From Polaribacter cellanae (lineage in GTDB: Bacteria; Bacteroidota; Bacteroidia; Flavobacteriales; Flavobacteriaceae): 64,000 bases of DNA. Of this stretch, positions 20,644 through 30,673 are shown piece after piece; position 1 is the stretch's first letter; each line of letters opens with the position of its first letter. The translations under genes and the position numbers were made by a program. The notes under the pieces are model-generated. The model ran no database searches and had not been told where the DNA came from. It was given only the letters and a program-made list of their open reading frames with translations. The stretch covers positions 1,726,001 through 1,790,000 of the forward strand of contig NZ_CP071869.1 in NCBI RefSeq assembly GCF_017569185.1, written 5' to 3'.

Positions 20644-23600
20644 TTAGTTGTTGCTATTAGAGGTTGAGTCTTTGTCTGTCTCTGTTACAGAAAAAACTTC
20701 TGTTTTATTTGTAATTATTGTACCTGTTGTTGTTATTGTTGCGCCAATTTTTAATTCAATTGTTTGATTTTTTGTAATTGTTAAGGCGCTTAAATCCCAA
20801 ATACCAGTTGTGGCTGTATAGGTCGTGTTAGGTGGTGCAATAGAAGTTGAAGGGTTGTAAGTTAAGCCTGGTGGTAACAAATCTTTTACTTTTATGTTTG
20901 TAGCATCAGCATTTCCTTCATTTTTTAATGTAATGGTAAAAACAATTTTTTCGCCAACTTTTTTTATAGGTTTGTCTACCGTTTTTAATACACTTAAATC
21001 TACCAAACAGGCATCTTTTACAGTGTTATCTTTAACTCCTGCAGTATTTGCTTGTTGTGTTGAATTACCATTAATAATTGGCACACCATAGTTACTACTT
21101 TGTGTATTTGTTTCTACAACATCTCCTAAGCTATCGTCTGTTCCTGGATTAACTAAATTAGAGTTCTGAAAGCTTCCTGCTGCTTCTATGGCATCTGCAC
21201 AACCATCGTTATCGCTATCTGTGTCTGAACAATCTGAAATACCATCATTATCTGTATCTACTTTAACTGGGTATTTTATATCATCTATACCTAAATATGT
21301 ATCTGTACTTGTTCCTGTACCTGCTAAAGATTCTGATGTTGGCACAATTAATATACGATCGTAATTATGGTTTGCTTTAAATGAAATAGTGTATCTTTTC
21401 CAACTATCAGTGTTTGTAATTTTAAGAGATCTACCTAAAAAATCTATTCCAGCTTGTGAAGCAATTGTATTTGTATTTGATTGTTGTGCATTTGTTGGGT
21501 TTGCAACTCCTACTCTAATCCCATATATATCAATATGACCAGGGTTTTTAAATACGCCTCCTGCAGTTCTTCCTAAATTCATTTGATATGATAAAAATGA
21601 AAAATTATAGACAAGTTGAGGAATTAATTTTTCACCTGGTGCTAAATCTATCTTAACAACTTCTTGTGAATAAGATCCATTACTATGCAACCCCATAAAA
21701 GCAACTCCTTCTAATGCAGTAATTTGCCCTAAAAGTGAAGGAGGGTTTTTAAAATAGCCTGCAGAACCTCTAGAGTTTCTAATTTGACTTGTTCCTGTTG
21801 GAAAAGCTGCGCTATAATTATCATAACCACTATTTGAAGTTGTTGAGTTTTCGAAATTTTCAACATTACTTATAAAACAGCCTTCATCATTATCTAAAAT
21901 ACCATCATTATCATCATCTAAATCTGTACCATTTGGAATGCCATCTCTATCGTTATCACTAAAAAATATATCTCTATAATTAACATCTCCTCCGTCAATT
22001 CCTAAATCGTTGTCTTCATCTGGAAGCGCATTGGGTACAATATTTCCATCTACATCTGTTGGACCAGTTGTAACATCTGTAGCATTGTCTAATCCATCAT
22101 TATCTGCATCTAAATTGGTTAATGTAATTCCAGCTTCTTGTGTGTCTAGCAAGCCGTCATTATCTGAATCTGTGTCTAAAAAGTCTGCATTACCATCTAA
22201 ATCTGTATCTATTGGTGCAGAAGCAAATATAAAATTTGTTGGTATTCCTTCTATATTTACATTTACACTTGGTGTTTCATAACCAACTGTTGCTTGCGCC
22301 TCTACTGCATCTGGTATTCCATCTCCATCTGAGTCTAGATCCCAATGGTTAACAATACCATCTAAATCTAAATCGAAACGATCATCTACACCATCTGAAT
22401 TTGTATCTACAAAGCCAGGGAATTGAGGATCTATGTAATCTGGAATTGTATCTCCATCATGATCTCCATTTGGGTCGAAAGAACCTAATTCTACTGTGTC
22501 TAAAATACCATCATTATCATCATCTAAATCTACATTGTCTGAATATCCATCATTATCTATATCGCAATCTGGCAAAACTACAGAAGCATTTGGTGAAGTA
22601 ACCTCTTCTCCATAAAACCAAGTATTTAACACTCTTTCATTACCAAAATCATCTGTTGTAGAATTTGTAGTACTCCCTTTAGAACCTGAAGGTGCTGGTG
22701 TGTTTACTGTATTATTAATCGGTGGGTTATCTCCATTCCATTTATGTGTTGGACCGAGTTTACCATCTTCTGGTCTTGATTGATCTGCTCCTCCAACTGT
22801 ATTATTGTTAGGTGTTACTACAACTCCTGAATCATCCCAATACATTCTTCTATTTAGCAAAACTGGCTTTACAGAATTTATAACCAGTCCATTAGGATTT
22901 AATTCTGCATCTATCATTGGCACACTTGTTCTTCCTCTTAAACTTGTTAATTTTGCTGCAGATGTTGTATTCCCAGAAACAGGGTTACCTTGCCCATCTA
23001 AACCATCCCAAGGAATTACAATATTTCCTTTGGGCTGATTAAATGCTTGCACTATAACATCTTTCGTATTTTTTTGATACCCAGGAACTCCATTTAAATC
23101 TATTGTTACGTCTACATCTCCTGCTTCTTGGATTTTTACAGGAATTAAATAATTACCAGGACAGCCAAATATTTTACCCACAGAAACGGGAATTACTTGA
23201 ACACCAATAGGAAAAGCAGCAGCATCTGGTTCTGTAATAAAAACGGGGAAACCGTTTAATAATGTTGGAATTGTATTTCCTGTAGCCCCATTGTAAGAAA
23301 TAGATTTTCTTGTTGTTGTCCACACATTTGTAGGATCATTATCATCATCTACAATACCAAACTTATTCATTGCTAATAAATAACCAAAAGGTCTAAATCC
23401 TTCTTGAAACTCTACAGTAACAACAATCTTATCATCTGTATAACCGAAAAATTTTCCTTTAAAATCAAAGTTAATTGAAGGAACAAACGTAGCAGGGTCA
23501 TAAGTTATGAACCCCCATTTTTGAGAAAAAATACGACCTTCTGTTCTATTATTTGATGTATCTGATACTGTAAAATCAAAGTATGGAATAACAATATTAT

Positions 23601-24099
23601 CGCCATCTGTGGTTCTTGTAACACCAGCATCATTACTCTTATACATTTCTATATAATAGTCTCCGTTTGCTGTAGGGTTAAAACTCAAAGGCGTGTAACC
23701 AGCAGGAACAGCTCCCCCAATGTTTGGCCCTGCAACTGCTTGGTTATAAGTACTTATGTAACCTGCACCTGTAGTGTTAAATTTTATTGGTCCTGCTACA
23801 GTTGCTCCTGCAGCATTTTTTATTACATAGTATAAATTATTACTTAAAACTAAAGGATTACCATCTCTTTCTCTAGGATTTATTCCAAAATATAAATTTT
23901 CTGTTGTGTGATCTAAAATTCTAAATTGTAATCTTTGTGATGCTGGAGCATTTAAATATGGACCATATCTTCCATCATCTGTAATATACATCGCCACACC
24001 ATTATTAGGGTCTGGCATCACTTGTTTAGTACCATCTGCAAAGACAGATGTACAAATTAAAAGTATATATGTGATTGATAAAAGTATTTTTTTTTTCAA
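20644..24099 (-). CDS. Secreted TSP3/DUF11 surface protein (1151 aa)
   Basis: The start MKKKILLSITYILLICTSVFA is a clear signal peptide cut after residue 21. An N-terminal half of unknown fold (about 22-500) includes a segment resembling a FlgD-like or Ig interface (IPWDGLDGQGNPVSG). TSP3 calcium-binding repeats with DLDDDNDGILD motifs run over about 513-733, a jelly-roll-like region over about 736-936, more TSP3 follows at about 936-970, and a single DUF11 domain (LSVLKTVDKPIKKVGEK..) occupies about 1036-1150. The protein ends right at the DUF11 boundary (DKDSTSNSNN) with no recognisable type IX sorting domain. It lies 17 bp upstream of the giant adhesin on the same strand, so the two are probably one transcript and may form one surface structure. 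Role inferred. Confidence 0.85.
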   Translation of the reverse strand: MKKKILLSITYILLICTSVFADGTKQVMPDPNNGVAMYITDDGRYGPYLNAPASQRLQFRILDHTTENLYFGINPRERDGNPLVLSNNLYYVIKNAAGATVAGPIKFNTTGAGYISTYNQAVAGPNIGGAVPAGYTPLSFNPTANGDYYIEMYKSNDAGVTRTTDGDNIVIPYFDFTVSDTSNNRTEGRIFSQKWGFITYDPATFVPSINFDFKGKFFGYTDDKIVVTVEFQEGFRPFGYLLAMNKFGIVDDDNDPTNVWTTTRKSISYNGATGNTIPTLLNGFPVFITEPDAAAFPIGVQVIPVSVGKIFGCPGNYLIPVKIQEAGDVDVTIDLNGVPGYQKNTKDVIVQAFNQPKGNIVIPWDGLDGQGNPVSGNTTSAAKLTSLRGRTSVPMIDAELNPNGLVINSVKPVLLNRRMYWDDSGVVVTPNNNTVGGADQSRPEDGKLGPTHKWNGDNPPINNTVNTPAPSGSKGSTTNSTTDDFGNERVLNTWFYGEEVTSPNASVVLPDCDIDNDGYSDNVDLDDDNDGILDTVELGSFDPNGDHDGDTIPDYIDPQFPGFVDTNSDGVDDRFDLDLDGIVNHWDLDSDGDGIPDAVEAQATVGYETPSVNVNIEGIPTNFIFASAPIDTDLDGNADFLDTDSDNDGLLDTQEAGITLTNLDADNDGLDNATDVTTGPTDVDGNIVPNALPDEDNDLGIDGGDVNYRDIFFSDNDRDGIPNGTDLDDDNDGILDNDEGCFISNVENFENSTTSNSGYDNYSAAFPTGTSQIRNSRGSAGYFKNPPSLLGQITALEGVAFMGLHSNGSYSQEVVKIDLAPGEKLIPQLVYNFSFLSYQMNLGRTAGGVFKNPGHIDIYGIRVGVANPTNAQQSNTNTIASQAGIDFLGRSLKITNTDSWKRYTISFKANHNYDRILIVPTSESLAGTGTSTDTYLGIDDIKYPVKVDTDNDGISDCSDTDSDNDGCADAIEAAGSFQNSNLVNPGTDDSLGDVVETNTQSSNYGVPIINGNSTQQANTAGVKDNTVKDACLVDLSVLKTVDKPIKKVGEKIVFTITLKNEGNADATNIKVKDLLPPGLTYNPSTSIAPPNTTYTATTGIWDLSALTITKNQTIELKIGATITTTGTIITNKTEVFSVTETDKDSTSNSNN

Positions 24100-24307
24100 A
24101 ATCTTATTTTTTAAAATTGGCTGATAAAATTAATACTTAAATTCAATTTAAAATCTTAATTGCATAAGTATTCGTTGAAACAACAAACTTGTTCGATAAT
24201 TGTTACTAATGAACTGTTGAATGTATTAAAGTTAAAAAAATATAGAGGTATCTACTTAGGTTCTTATTTTAATTTGTTAATTTGTTGATAACTAATATTT
24301 TTGTTTT

Positions 24308-25163
24308 TAATCATTCTTTTTATTTAGGTTGTCAAAAATAGTTTGTTTATGAATAGACCCGTTTAAACGATAACTATACTCATCTAAATACTTTTCAATA
24401 GCTCCTTAATGCCATCCAAGAGCATTTGCTTCTTAATCCAGCTTTTAATTGATGAGTAATTGTGTTTATTTCAAAAAAACTGAAACATTACTTTTTATTT
24501 GAGTGATGTAATAGTCTTTTTTTAGCAGCAAAAGCCTTTCCATTTGTCTGTAATTATTTTGTATTCGTAGAAACATAGCTAACAAAAGTTTTACTTAGTT
24601 CCTTTGACGAGTAATTATCTATTCGTTTAAAAAAACACGTTTAACACCTCGTTTATTATCAACTTCTATAGCGACAACTATTTTCTTGTTTTTACTATTG
24701 TTACTTCTTCCTTGTTTCAAATATTCGTTACCTCCATAAACGAACTCATCAATTCAATACATAGCCAATTATAGGCTTCAGTTCACTGCTTTTCATTGCC
24801 ATACATACTTTACACATAAATAACCAAGTTATTTCTTTTGTAACTTTTAAACGTCTTGCCATTTGAGACGAAGAGATACTTTTTTTGTTGTAGCACTCAT
24901 CTCAAAAACAATAGCAAATGCTTTACGAACTCCAAACTTAACCTTATAAAATAAGGTATTTACTGTTGGGCTCTCTATAACATAAGTTACAATCGCGTGC
25001 ATAGTTAGGCTTTCGAATTATATACTTAGTGTGTTTGCACTTCACACAAATAAAACCATCGTGCCATTTTATAGTTACTATAACATCTCAAATAACCAAA
25101 ATCGGTCTTATAAGTGTCAAAAAAAATAAATAATACCCCACCTTTAAACGATTCTATAATATT
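24308..25163 (-). pseudogene. Decayed IS1595-family transposase
   Basis: No long frame survives, but pieces of an IS1595-type DDE transposase follow one another on the minus strand in the right order. They are an N-terminal zinc-finger piece (DGFICVKCKHTKY..NYARDCNLC, 25060-24975), KVKFGVRKAFAIVFEMSATT (about 24950-24880), SSSQMARRLKVTKEITWLFM (about 24870-24810), DEFVYGGNEYLKQGRSNNSK with the first catalytic Asp (about 24740-24680), KKIVVAIEV..GVKRV (24680-24570) and the C-terminal YLDEYSYRLN..IFDNL (24400-24315). They are separated by several frameshifts and in-frame stops, and the start codon is lost, so this is an old inactive insertion. No terminal inverted repeats were identified. It fills the gap between two surface-protein genes and would separate their transcription. 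Confidence 0.85.
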
Positions 25164-25277
25164 AGGTTTTGTTTGCTAAAGATAAGTAATTAAATAGACA
25201 CTTTAAAAAACGAATATAAGTTTTTTTTAACATTTTTTAACAAAAAAACTATTTTTTTAAAAAAAAGAGTTTATAAA

Positions 25278-27662
25278 TTAGTTTTTAGAATTGGGGTTTG
25301 AATCTAAATCTTTTTGTTCCGTTTTAAATACTTCTGTAGTATTCAATACAATATTTGTAGCTGTTACTTTTGCTTTTAGTGTTAATGTAATTGTTTCGTT
25401 ATTTTGTATATCTCTTGTAAGCTTCCAAATACCAGTAACTGCGTTGTAAGTTGTGTTTGTTGGTATTATTGAACCTAATGACACATAAGTTAATCCAGAT
25501 GGTAATAAATCTTTTATTTCTACACCTGTAGCAACTTGTGGCCCTTTATTGGTTATTGAAATGGTAAAAGTTACATTATCTCCTTTTTTAACAATAGGTT
25601 TATCTACTTTTTTCTCTATAGATAAATCTATTTTTTTAGCAGTTATCGTAAAACTCTCTGTTAAATCGTCTGTAGATAAGTTAGAATCTGTTTGATCTTG
25701 GGTATTAGAAACCACATTAGTAAAAGTTCCTTCTTGAGGTTTTTTTGGCACTTTAGAAACAAATTTTAATGTAAACAACTCTCCTGCTTCCATAGTTCCA
25801 ATGGTCCAGTCTGGGCTACTCCAAGTTCCTTGACTTGGAGTTACACTAATTAAATCTAACTCTGTAGGAAAAATATCTTTAATTACTAAATTTGTTACTG
25901 GCTGTAAACCAAAACTCTCTACTGTAACTGTAAAATTGATAATATCTCCATCTGTAACATTTGATTTATCTGCCGTTTTTTTAATAGCAATATCTGGGTC
26001 ACAATTATAAACAGATACTATTTTAGAAGAATAAGAGCAAGTACCTTCTGTTACAATAACGTTATATTCCCCAATTCCTGTTGGTGTATAAGTAAATGAT
26101 GTTGCTCCTGGAATTAAAACATTGTTTCTATACCATTGATATGCGTCAAAACTCTTTGTAGTTTCCTCCAAATCTCCAGCTGGATAACAACCTCCACCCG
26201 TAATTTGTACTCCAACTACTGGCACTGTATCAAAACCAGAAAAATAACCTGCCAAACCAGCATTAGAACCTAAACTCATAAATGTACCAACTGCAATTGG
26301 CCCTGTAGAAGTTACGTCTATTTCTCCAGCCAAACCTGTTACATAGAAAGTTTTCCAATCGGAAGTTCCTGCAGGAATTGTTGGTGCTGGCAAAGCCACT
26401 CTAACACCATTTTCTCTTACAACAATATTCGAATTTGCAGTTAAAGACGAGGCTATAATTGTAATTGCAGATATATTTGAATTTGCGCCAGCAATTTTAT
26501 CTATATCAGAAATTTCGTCCATTAAATTAGGTAACAAGCAATTTACAGGTGCTATAAAATTCATACCAATAGTTTGTATTTTATTTGTAGCACCCTGTAA
26601 ACATTGATATGCATATACCTCTCTTGAAGTGGTTACAAACATACTTGCACCTGCAGAGTTCGAAGAATAATAACTTCCTGGAACCTCTAAATAATCTCCA
26701 TCGTTAATGGTCCCTATTAAAGTTCCACCAGCATATACTTCTGTATTATTTTGGGTTGCTACAATTATTGGAAACTCTGTTTCGTTAGCCCCTAAACCTC
26801 TTACAAAAACATATTCCCTTCCTAAAGAAGAAACGTCAACAGGTTGATCTATACCAACATCTCTTGCCTGACTTGTAGACCTTACCCCAACGTTTAAACC
26901 TCCATTACTTATTACTATAGGTTTTGTAGATTGAATTTTTGAGCCTAACCAACCATCTATATTAGCCGTAGTTTCGTTTTTTGCAGCTTCTAAGACAAAA
27001 GATTGTCCTTTATTTAATGTAATCGTTTGTGTGTCTGCAGTGATTCCTCCCCTTGCATTTCCTTTTCTAAACTTACAATTTGGGTCGTAACCAGAAACTG
27101 TAACAACAGTTCCATTTTCTGTTGCCATCATTCCTAAACTGGTTGTTAAATTTGCATTTTTTGCTCTGTTTGGAATACCACCCCATCTAAATTCGGTTCC
27201 TTTTGCTTTGGCTCCTTTAGAGGTTAAAGAACCTGCTTGCGACTTAGACCTACCCCTGTAGTTTACATAAAATTTCTTACCATTTGATGAAACAATTCTT
27301 AACCCAGCATTTGCTAAAACTTTACCAGTATTTGCATTTGTTACTAAAGTAATATTATTATCTCCATTTCCTAAACCATTCGTATTATCGAAAACCTTAG
27401 CATTTCCTTTCGATAAACCCGTTATTGTTCTTATAGGAGTTGTACTTGTACCTCTATATATTTCAATTGAAAAAGGAGTCGTCTCTGGCGTAGAAAAATA
27501 TACTGCCTGCTGCACAATACTTTGTTTATTAGCTACTTGTTTTAAAGGTGGTAAATAATGTTCATTATCTAATTGTGCATAAGATCGAACACCAAACAAC
27601 CAAACACTTAAAAATAATATTATTTTAAGAAAAGTAAACAGTTTACAATTCAATACATACAT
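25278..27662 (-). CDS. Secreted IgGFc-binding-like / DUF11 surface protein (794 aa)
   Basis: The N-terminus has a hydrophobic signal segment ending near SYAQ (about residue 30). Residues about 50-480 resemble the bacterial IgGFc-binding N-terminal family, a beta-rich domain frequent in Bacteroidota surface proteins (AVYFSTPETTPFSIEIYRG, YVFVRGLGANETEFPIIVAT). An SprB-like Ig repeat follows (YQWYRNNVLIPGATSFTYTP, about 487-550), then two DUF11 domains starting at about 551 (DPDIAIKKTADK) and 671 (IDLSIEKKVDK). The protein ends in KDLDSNPNSKN at the DUF11 boundary, with no type IX sorting domain seen. A TAATTTTG -7 box lies 29 bp upstream of the start, so it may have its own promoter although the preceding gene ends only 102 bp away. 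Binding partner unknown; the family name does not prove IgG binding. Confidence 0.85.
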   Translation of the reverse strand: MYVLNCKLFTFLKIILFLSVWLFGVRSYAQLDNEHYLPPLKQVANKQSIVQQAVYFSTPETTPFSIEIYRGTSTTPIRTITGLSKGNAKVFDNTNGLGNGDNNITLVTNANTGKVLANAGLRIVSSNGKKFYVNYRGRSKSQAGSLTSKGAKAKGTEFRWGGIPNRAKNANLTTSLGMMATENGTVVTVSGYDPNCKFRKGNARGGITADTQTITLNKGQSFVLEAAKNETTANIDGWLGSKIQSTKPIVISNGGLNVGVRSTSQARDVGIDQPVDVSSLGREYVFVRGLGANETEFPIIVATQNNTEVYAGGTLIGTINDGDYLEVPGSYYSSNSAGASMFVTTSREVYAYQCLQGATNKIQTIGMNFIAPVNCLLPNLMDEISDIDKIAGANSNISAITIIASSLTANSNIVVRENGVRVALPAPTIPAGTSDWKTFYVTGLAGEIDVTSTGPIAVGTFMSLGSNAGLAGYFSGFDTVPVVGVQITGGGCYPAGDLEETTKSFDAYQWYRNNVLIPGATSFTYTPTGIGEYNVIVTEGTCSYSSKIVSVYNCDPDIAIKKTADKSNVTDGDIINFTVTVESFGLQPVTNLVIKDIFPTELDLISVTPSQGTWSSPDWTIGTMEAGELFTLKFVSKVPKKPQEGTFTNVVSNTQDQTDSNLSTDDLTESFTITAKKIDLSIEKKVDKPIVKKGDNVTFTISITNKGPQVATGVEIKDLLPSGLTYVSLGSIIPTNTTYNAVTGIWKLTRDIQNNETITLTLKAKVTATNIVLNTTEVFKTEQKDLDSNPNSKN

Positions 27663-27690
27663 AAAACAAGATTTTTTAGAGAAACCCTTA

Positions 27691-27698
27691 CAAAATTA
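27691..27698 (-). promoter_or_regulatory. Putative Bacteroidota -7 box (TAATTTTG)
   Basis: The minus strand reads TAATTTTG, fitting the Bacteroidota -7 consensus TAnnTTTG. It is placed 29 bp before the ATG of the 794-aa surface protein. No clear -33 TTG was found. Confidence 0.45.
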
Positions 27699-27764
27699 AG
27701 CAAAGTGCACTAACTTATACTTTAACATTTTACCTAAAATATTGAGTTATTAATATTTTAAAAA

Positions 27765-29021
27765 CTAATTACCATTATTTGGAACAGAATCTGGATCTGT
27801 TTCCGAAAGATTAATTACTTCTGAAGCATTTGTAATAATAGCACCCGTATTTATAACTTTTACTGCTATCTTAAGCTCAATGGAACCGCCAACCGCTAAA
27901 GTAGTTGTTAATAAATCCCAAATGCCAGTTATTTGATTGTAAGTTGTTCCTGCAGGAATAATAGAACCTGAAGGATTATATGTTAGTCCAGATGGTAATA
28001 CGTCCTTTACCTTTATATTACTAGCAATTCTTGGTCCATTATTTTTTAACAACAGCGTAAAAACAACTTGATCTCCTTTTTTAACAATCGCTTTACCTAT
28101 TGTTTTTTTAATGCTTAAATCTGCAAAATTAGTTTCTACATTTATAGTTGCTGTTAAATTATCTGGAAAAGAATTAGATTCCACTTGATCTAATAACACA
28201 TCTTTTACTTGGTTTATTATTGACTTACCTTGTGTACCTGAATCTACAGTACTAACTATATTTAAAGTTTTTACTTGTCCAACAGACAAACTTCCAATTG
28301 TCCATAGACCAGAACTTGGTACGTAGGTTCCATTTACAGTATGAGAAACATAACTTACTCCAGCTGGTAACAAATCTGTTAACTTAACGTTGGTAGCATT
28401 TGTTACTCCTTTATTTTCGACAGAAACTGTCCAATTTACTGTATCATTCTCTTCAGGTGTGGTATTGTTTACTTTTTTTTCAACTACAATATCCGGACTA
28501 CAATCTGTTGTTGCTGTACTTCCTCCATCAGAAAGTGTAATATTTGTAGCTCTACCAGAATAATTTGCAACTAATAATGCATAATATTTATCTTTTTGAG
28601 CAGTTATATTAAAAGAAAATGTTGATGCAGAAGCATAATCGCATGCTAAGGGTACTCCAAAAGCATTACAAGAAGCTGTCATGTCTGCTAAAGAATCAAA
28701 AGGTCCCCACAAAGCACCATCCACATCGCGATTTGCAGAGTTAGATTGATTAATTTTTAAAGAACCATTAGAAGATGCTTTAAAATAAAACCATGCAGGA
28801 TTGGGAGAACTCCTTAAACAACCATAATTATTTCCAGGATTTGTTGTGCTAGCATTTACACCTGTTGTACTCGCTGCAAATGTTTGGTTTGTACCAATAC
28901 ACACTGTTGTATAATCTGCTGCATTTTTACATGAGGCTTGCCCATGAGACTTTAAACTAAAGAAAGATAGAATTAATACTAATAAAAAATTAATATTACT
29001 TATGCGTATCTGAGCACTCAT
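27765..29021 (-). CDS. Secreted DUF11 surface protein (418 aa), first gene of the cluster
   Basis: A signal peptide (about 1-27) ends in LKSHGQA. The N-terminal domain (about 30-170) has paired cysteines (CKNAADYTTVC) and a PNPAWFYFK motif seen in flavobacterial SprB-type proteins; its fold is a probable beta-sandwich (inferred). Two DUF11 domains follow, from about 173 (PDIVVEKKVNN) and 298 (ADLSIKKTIGKAIVKKG). The end, TDPDSVPNNGN, closely matches the ends of the next two proteins. It is the most upstream gene of a four-gene same-strand surface cluster, with a TAATTTTG -7 box 23 bp before its ATG. A role in the envelope or as an adhesin partner is inferred from neighbours. Confidence 0.85.
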   Translation of the reverse strand: MSAQIRISNINFLLVLILSFFSLKSHGQASCKNAADYTTVCIGTNQTFAASTTGVNASTTNPGNNYGCLRSSPNPAWFYFKASSNGSLKINQSNSANRDVDGALWGPFDSLADMTASCNAFGVPLACDYASASTFSFNITAQKDKYYALLVANYSGRATNITLSDGGSTATTDCSPDIVVEKKVNNTTPEENDTVNWTVSVENKGVTNATNVKLTDLLPAGVSYVSHTVNGTYVPSSGLWTIGSLSVGQVKTLNIVSTVDSGTQGKSIINQVKDVLLDQVESNSFPDNLTATINVETNFADLSIKKTIGKAIVKKGDQVVFTLLLKNNGPRIASNIKVKDVLPSGLTYNPSGSIIPAGTTYNQITGIWDLLTTTLAVGGSIELKIAVKVINTGAIITNASEVINLSETDPDSVPNNGN

Positions 29022-29043
29022 AGTACATACATTATATATAACA

Positions 29044-29051
29044 CAAAATTA
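29044..29051 (-). promoter_or_regulatory. Putative -7 box (TAATTTTG) of the surface-protein cluster
   Basis: TAATTTTG on the minus strand sits 23 bp upstream of the first cluster gene, and the same octamer precedes the second gene. It matches TAnnTTTG; the -33 element is not clear. Confidence 0.45.
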
Positions 29052-29093
29052 AACAAAAAATATTAATTTTATGTTAAAAAGCAATTATTACTT

Positions 29094-29849
29094 CTACAAA
29101 CCTCTCTCTTTTTTAATCTTTTCGTATGCTAGTTGTATGCTTTGAAACTTTTCTTTAGCTCCTTGTAAATGTTCTTTACCTAAATCTTGTAATTTATCTG
29201 GATGGTACTTTTTCACCATTTTTCTGTAGGCAGATTTTAATTCGTTGTCTGTGGCAGACTTTGTAATTTCCAAGATTTTATATGCATTATCTGAAGCATC
29301 GTAAAACATGGCTTTTATAGACTCAAAATCTCTTGAATTAATATATAAATAGTTGGCAATTTTATTAATTTCATTAACTTCTTTTTCGGTGACAAACTCG
29401 TCTGCTTTTGCAATTCCAAACAAGAAATGTAACAATTGTAAACGAGAAGCATGAGACATGTGTTCTCTAATTTGAATACAAACTTGTCTTGCAGAAATCT
29501 CTTTTTTTACTATTCCTTTAAATAATTTAAATGCATTGTTGGCTCTTTCTTTACCATACATACTTAAAAACTGAGATCTTACAAACTCTAATTCTCGTTT
29601 GTCTACTTTTCCATCCGACTTTATAACTATTGATGCCAAAACAAGCAAACTTATTTCAAAATCGCCAGATTGTGTATTTACAGTCGTATTTCTTTTTTGT
29701 TTTTGCTGATATTCTCCTTGTTCTAAAAGTAAATCTTTCTCCGAAAAACCATCTACAAAACTACCTATTGCAAAACCTATAGCTGCACCTATTGGCCCTC
29801 CTAAAGTAAAGCCTAATCCTGCACCCAACCATTTTGTAAAATTTGCCAT
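29094..29849 (-). CDS. DjlA-like TerB/J-domain co-chaperone
   Basis: The N-terminus has a glycine-rich hydrophobic segment (about 9-34, GAGLGFTLGGPIGAAIGFAIG) that could anchor it in the membrane. The middle (about 65-180) is a TerB-like helical domain (SLLVLASIVIKSDGKVDKRE). The C-terminal J domain (about 187-250) has the HPD tripeptide in KKYHPDKL that stimulates DnaK ATPase. This order matches DjlA-like proteins of Bacteroidota. It has its own TAACTTTG -7 box about 30 bp upstream and is not obviously in an operon. The J-domain call is firm; the client is unknown. Confidence 0.9.
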   Translation of the reverse strand: MANFTKWLGAGLGFTLGGPIGAAIGFAIGSFVDGFSEKDLLLEQGEYQQKQKRNTTVNTQSGDFEISLLVLASIVIKSDGKVDKRELEFVRSQFLSMYGKERANNAFKLFKGIVKKEISARQVCIQIREHMSHASRLQLLHFLFGIAKADEFVTEKEVNEINKIANYLYINSRDFESIKAMFYDASDNAYKILEITKSATDNELKSAYRKMVKKYHPDKLQDLGKEHLQGAKEKFQSIQLAYEKIKKERGL

Positions 29850-29878
29850 ATTTTATTCTTTTTCTTTATATTAAGGAG

Positions 29879-29886
29879 CAAAGTTA
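29879..29886 (-). promoter_or_regulatory. Putative -7 box (TAACTTTG) of the J-domain gene
   Basis: The minus strand reads TAACTTTG, an exact TAnnTTTG match 30 bp before the ATG of the DjlA-like gene. Confidence 0.45.
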
Positions 29887-29889
29887 CAA

Positions 29890-30233
29890 AGTTCCTTTTA
29901 AAGTTTCGTTTTTCAAATCTTCTGTTTATCGTGTTTTAAAACTTTGCGACTTTGAAAATTTATCTCTATTTTAATGCAAGAGAAAATTTTGCGTGAAGGA
30001 TAGAGATATTTGTTTGAGCTCTTTTTATGCTTAACTCGATACGATATATGTTCTTTAATTAAGAGGTTTAACTTGAATTAAAAGGTACTGAAATAAATTC
30101 AGCATAAAAAAGCGAGTGTCTTTCGACTAAGCTTAAAATAAACTCCAACCTGACGATTTTTTAAAATAGAATGTAGTGATAACAGAATAGTATTTTTAAA
30201 AATGGGCATGCCCCAAAAAAAGAAAATATTAAG
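29890..30233. other. Intergenic region without a recognised gene
   Basis: This is a divergent intergenic stretch between the J-domain gene (minus) and the bacilliredoxin gene (plus). No plausible protein or tRNA was seen. A segment near 29,988-30,030 (GCGTGAAGGATAGAGATAT) resembles fragments of repetitive intergenic DNA in flavobacteria, but no second full copy was found in this window. Confidence 0.4.
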
Positions 30234-30241
30234 TATCTTTG
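30234..30241 (+). promoter_or_regulatory. Putative -7 box (TATCTTTG) of the bacilliredoxin gene
   Basis: TATCTTTG fits TAnnTTTG exactly and ends 21 bp before the ATG at 30263. The placement also supports that internal start over an upstream in-frame one at 30239. Confidence 0.5.
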
Positions 30242-30262
30242 CAGAGAATTAAATTAAAAATT

Positions 30263-30673
30263 ATGTATCCAGAAGAATTAGTAAAACCAATGCGCGACGA
30301 GTTAATTAATGCAGGTTTTAAAGCATTATATACAAGTGAAGACGTAGAAGAAGTAATGGCAAAAAAAGGAACAACTTTAGTGGTTGTAAACTCTGTTTGT
30401 GGTTGTGCAGCAGGAACTGCAAGACCAGGAGCAATTGCTTCTTTAGGAGCAGAGAAAACACCAGACAATTTAACTACTGTTTTTGCTGGTGTAGAGAAAG
30501 AATCTACGCAAAAAGCACGTGAGTTTATGATTCCTTTTCCTCCTTCTTCTCCAGCAATGGCGTTGTTTAAAGATGGAAACTTGGTACACATGTTAGAAAG
30601 ACATCATATAGAAGGTCGTTCTGCACAGATGATTGCACAGAATTTAGCACAGGCTTACGAAGAGTTTTGCTAA
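30263..30673 (+). CDS. BrxA/BrxB-family bacilliredoxin
   Basis: The 136-aa protein matches the YphP/YqiW family in length and sequence: [14 protein letters not shown] at the start and the CGC redox motif at C46-G-C48 (NSVCGCAAG). Family members remove bacillithiol from protein thiols or act as thiol-disulfide isomerases. Conserved [18 protein letters not shown] and [10 protein letters not shown] segments follow. The ATG at 30263 is chosen because the family begins MYPEEL and a -7 box ends just upstream, which would leave the in-frame ATG at 30239 outside or at the very edge of the mRNA. Whether this organism makes bacillithiol cannot be judged here. Confidence 0.92.
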   Translation: MYPEELVKPMRDELINAGFKALYTSEDVEEVMAKKGTTLVVVNSVCGCAAGTARPGAIASLGAEKTPDNLTTVFAGVEKESTQKAREFMIPFPPSSPAMALFKDGNLVHMLERHHIEGRSAQMIAQNLAQAYEEFC

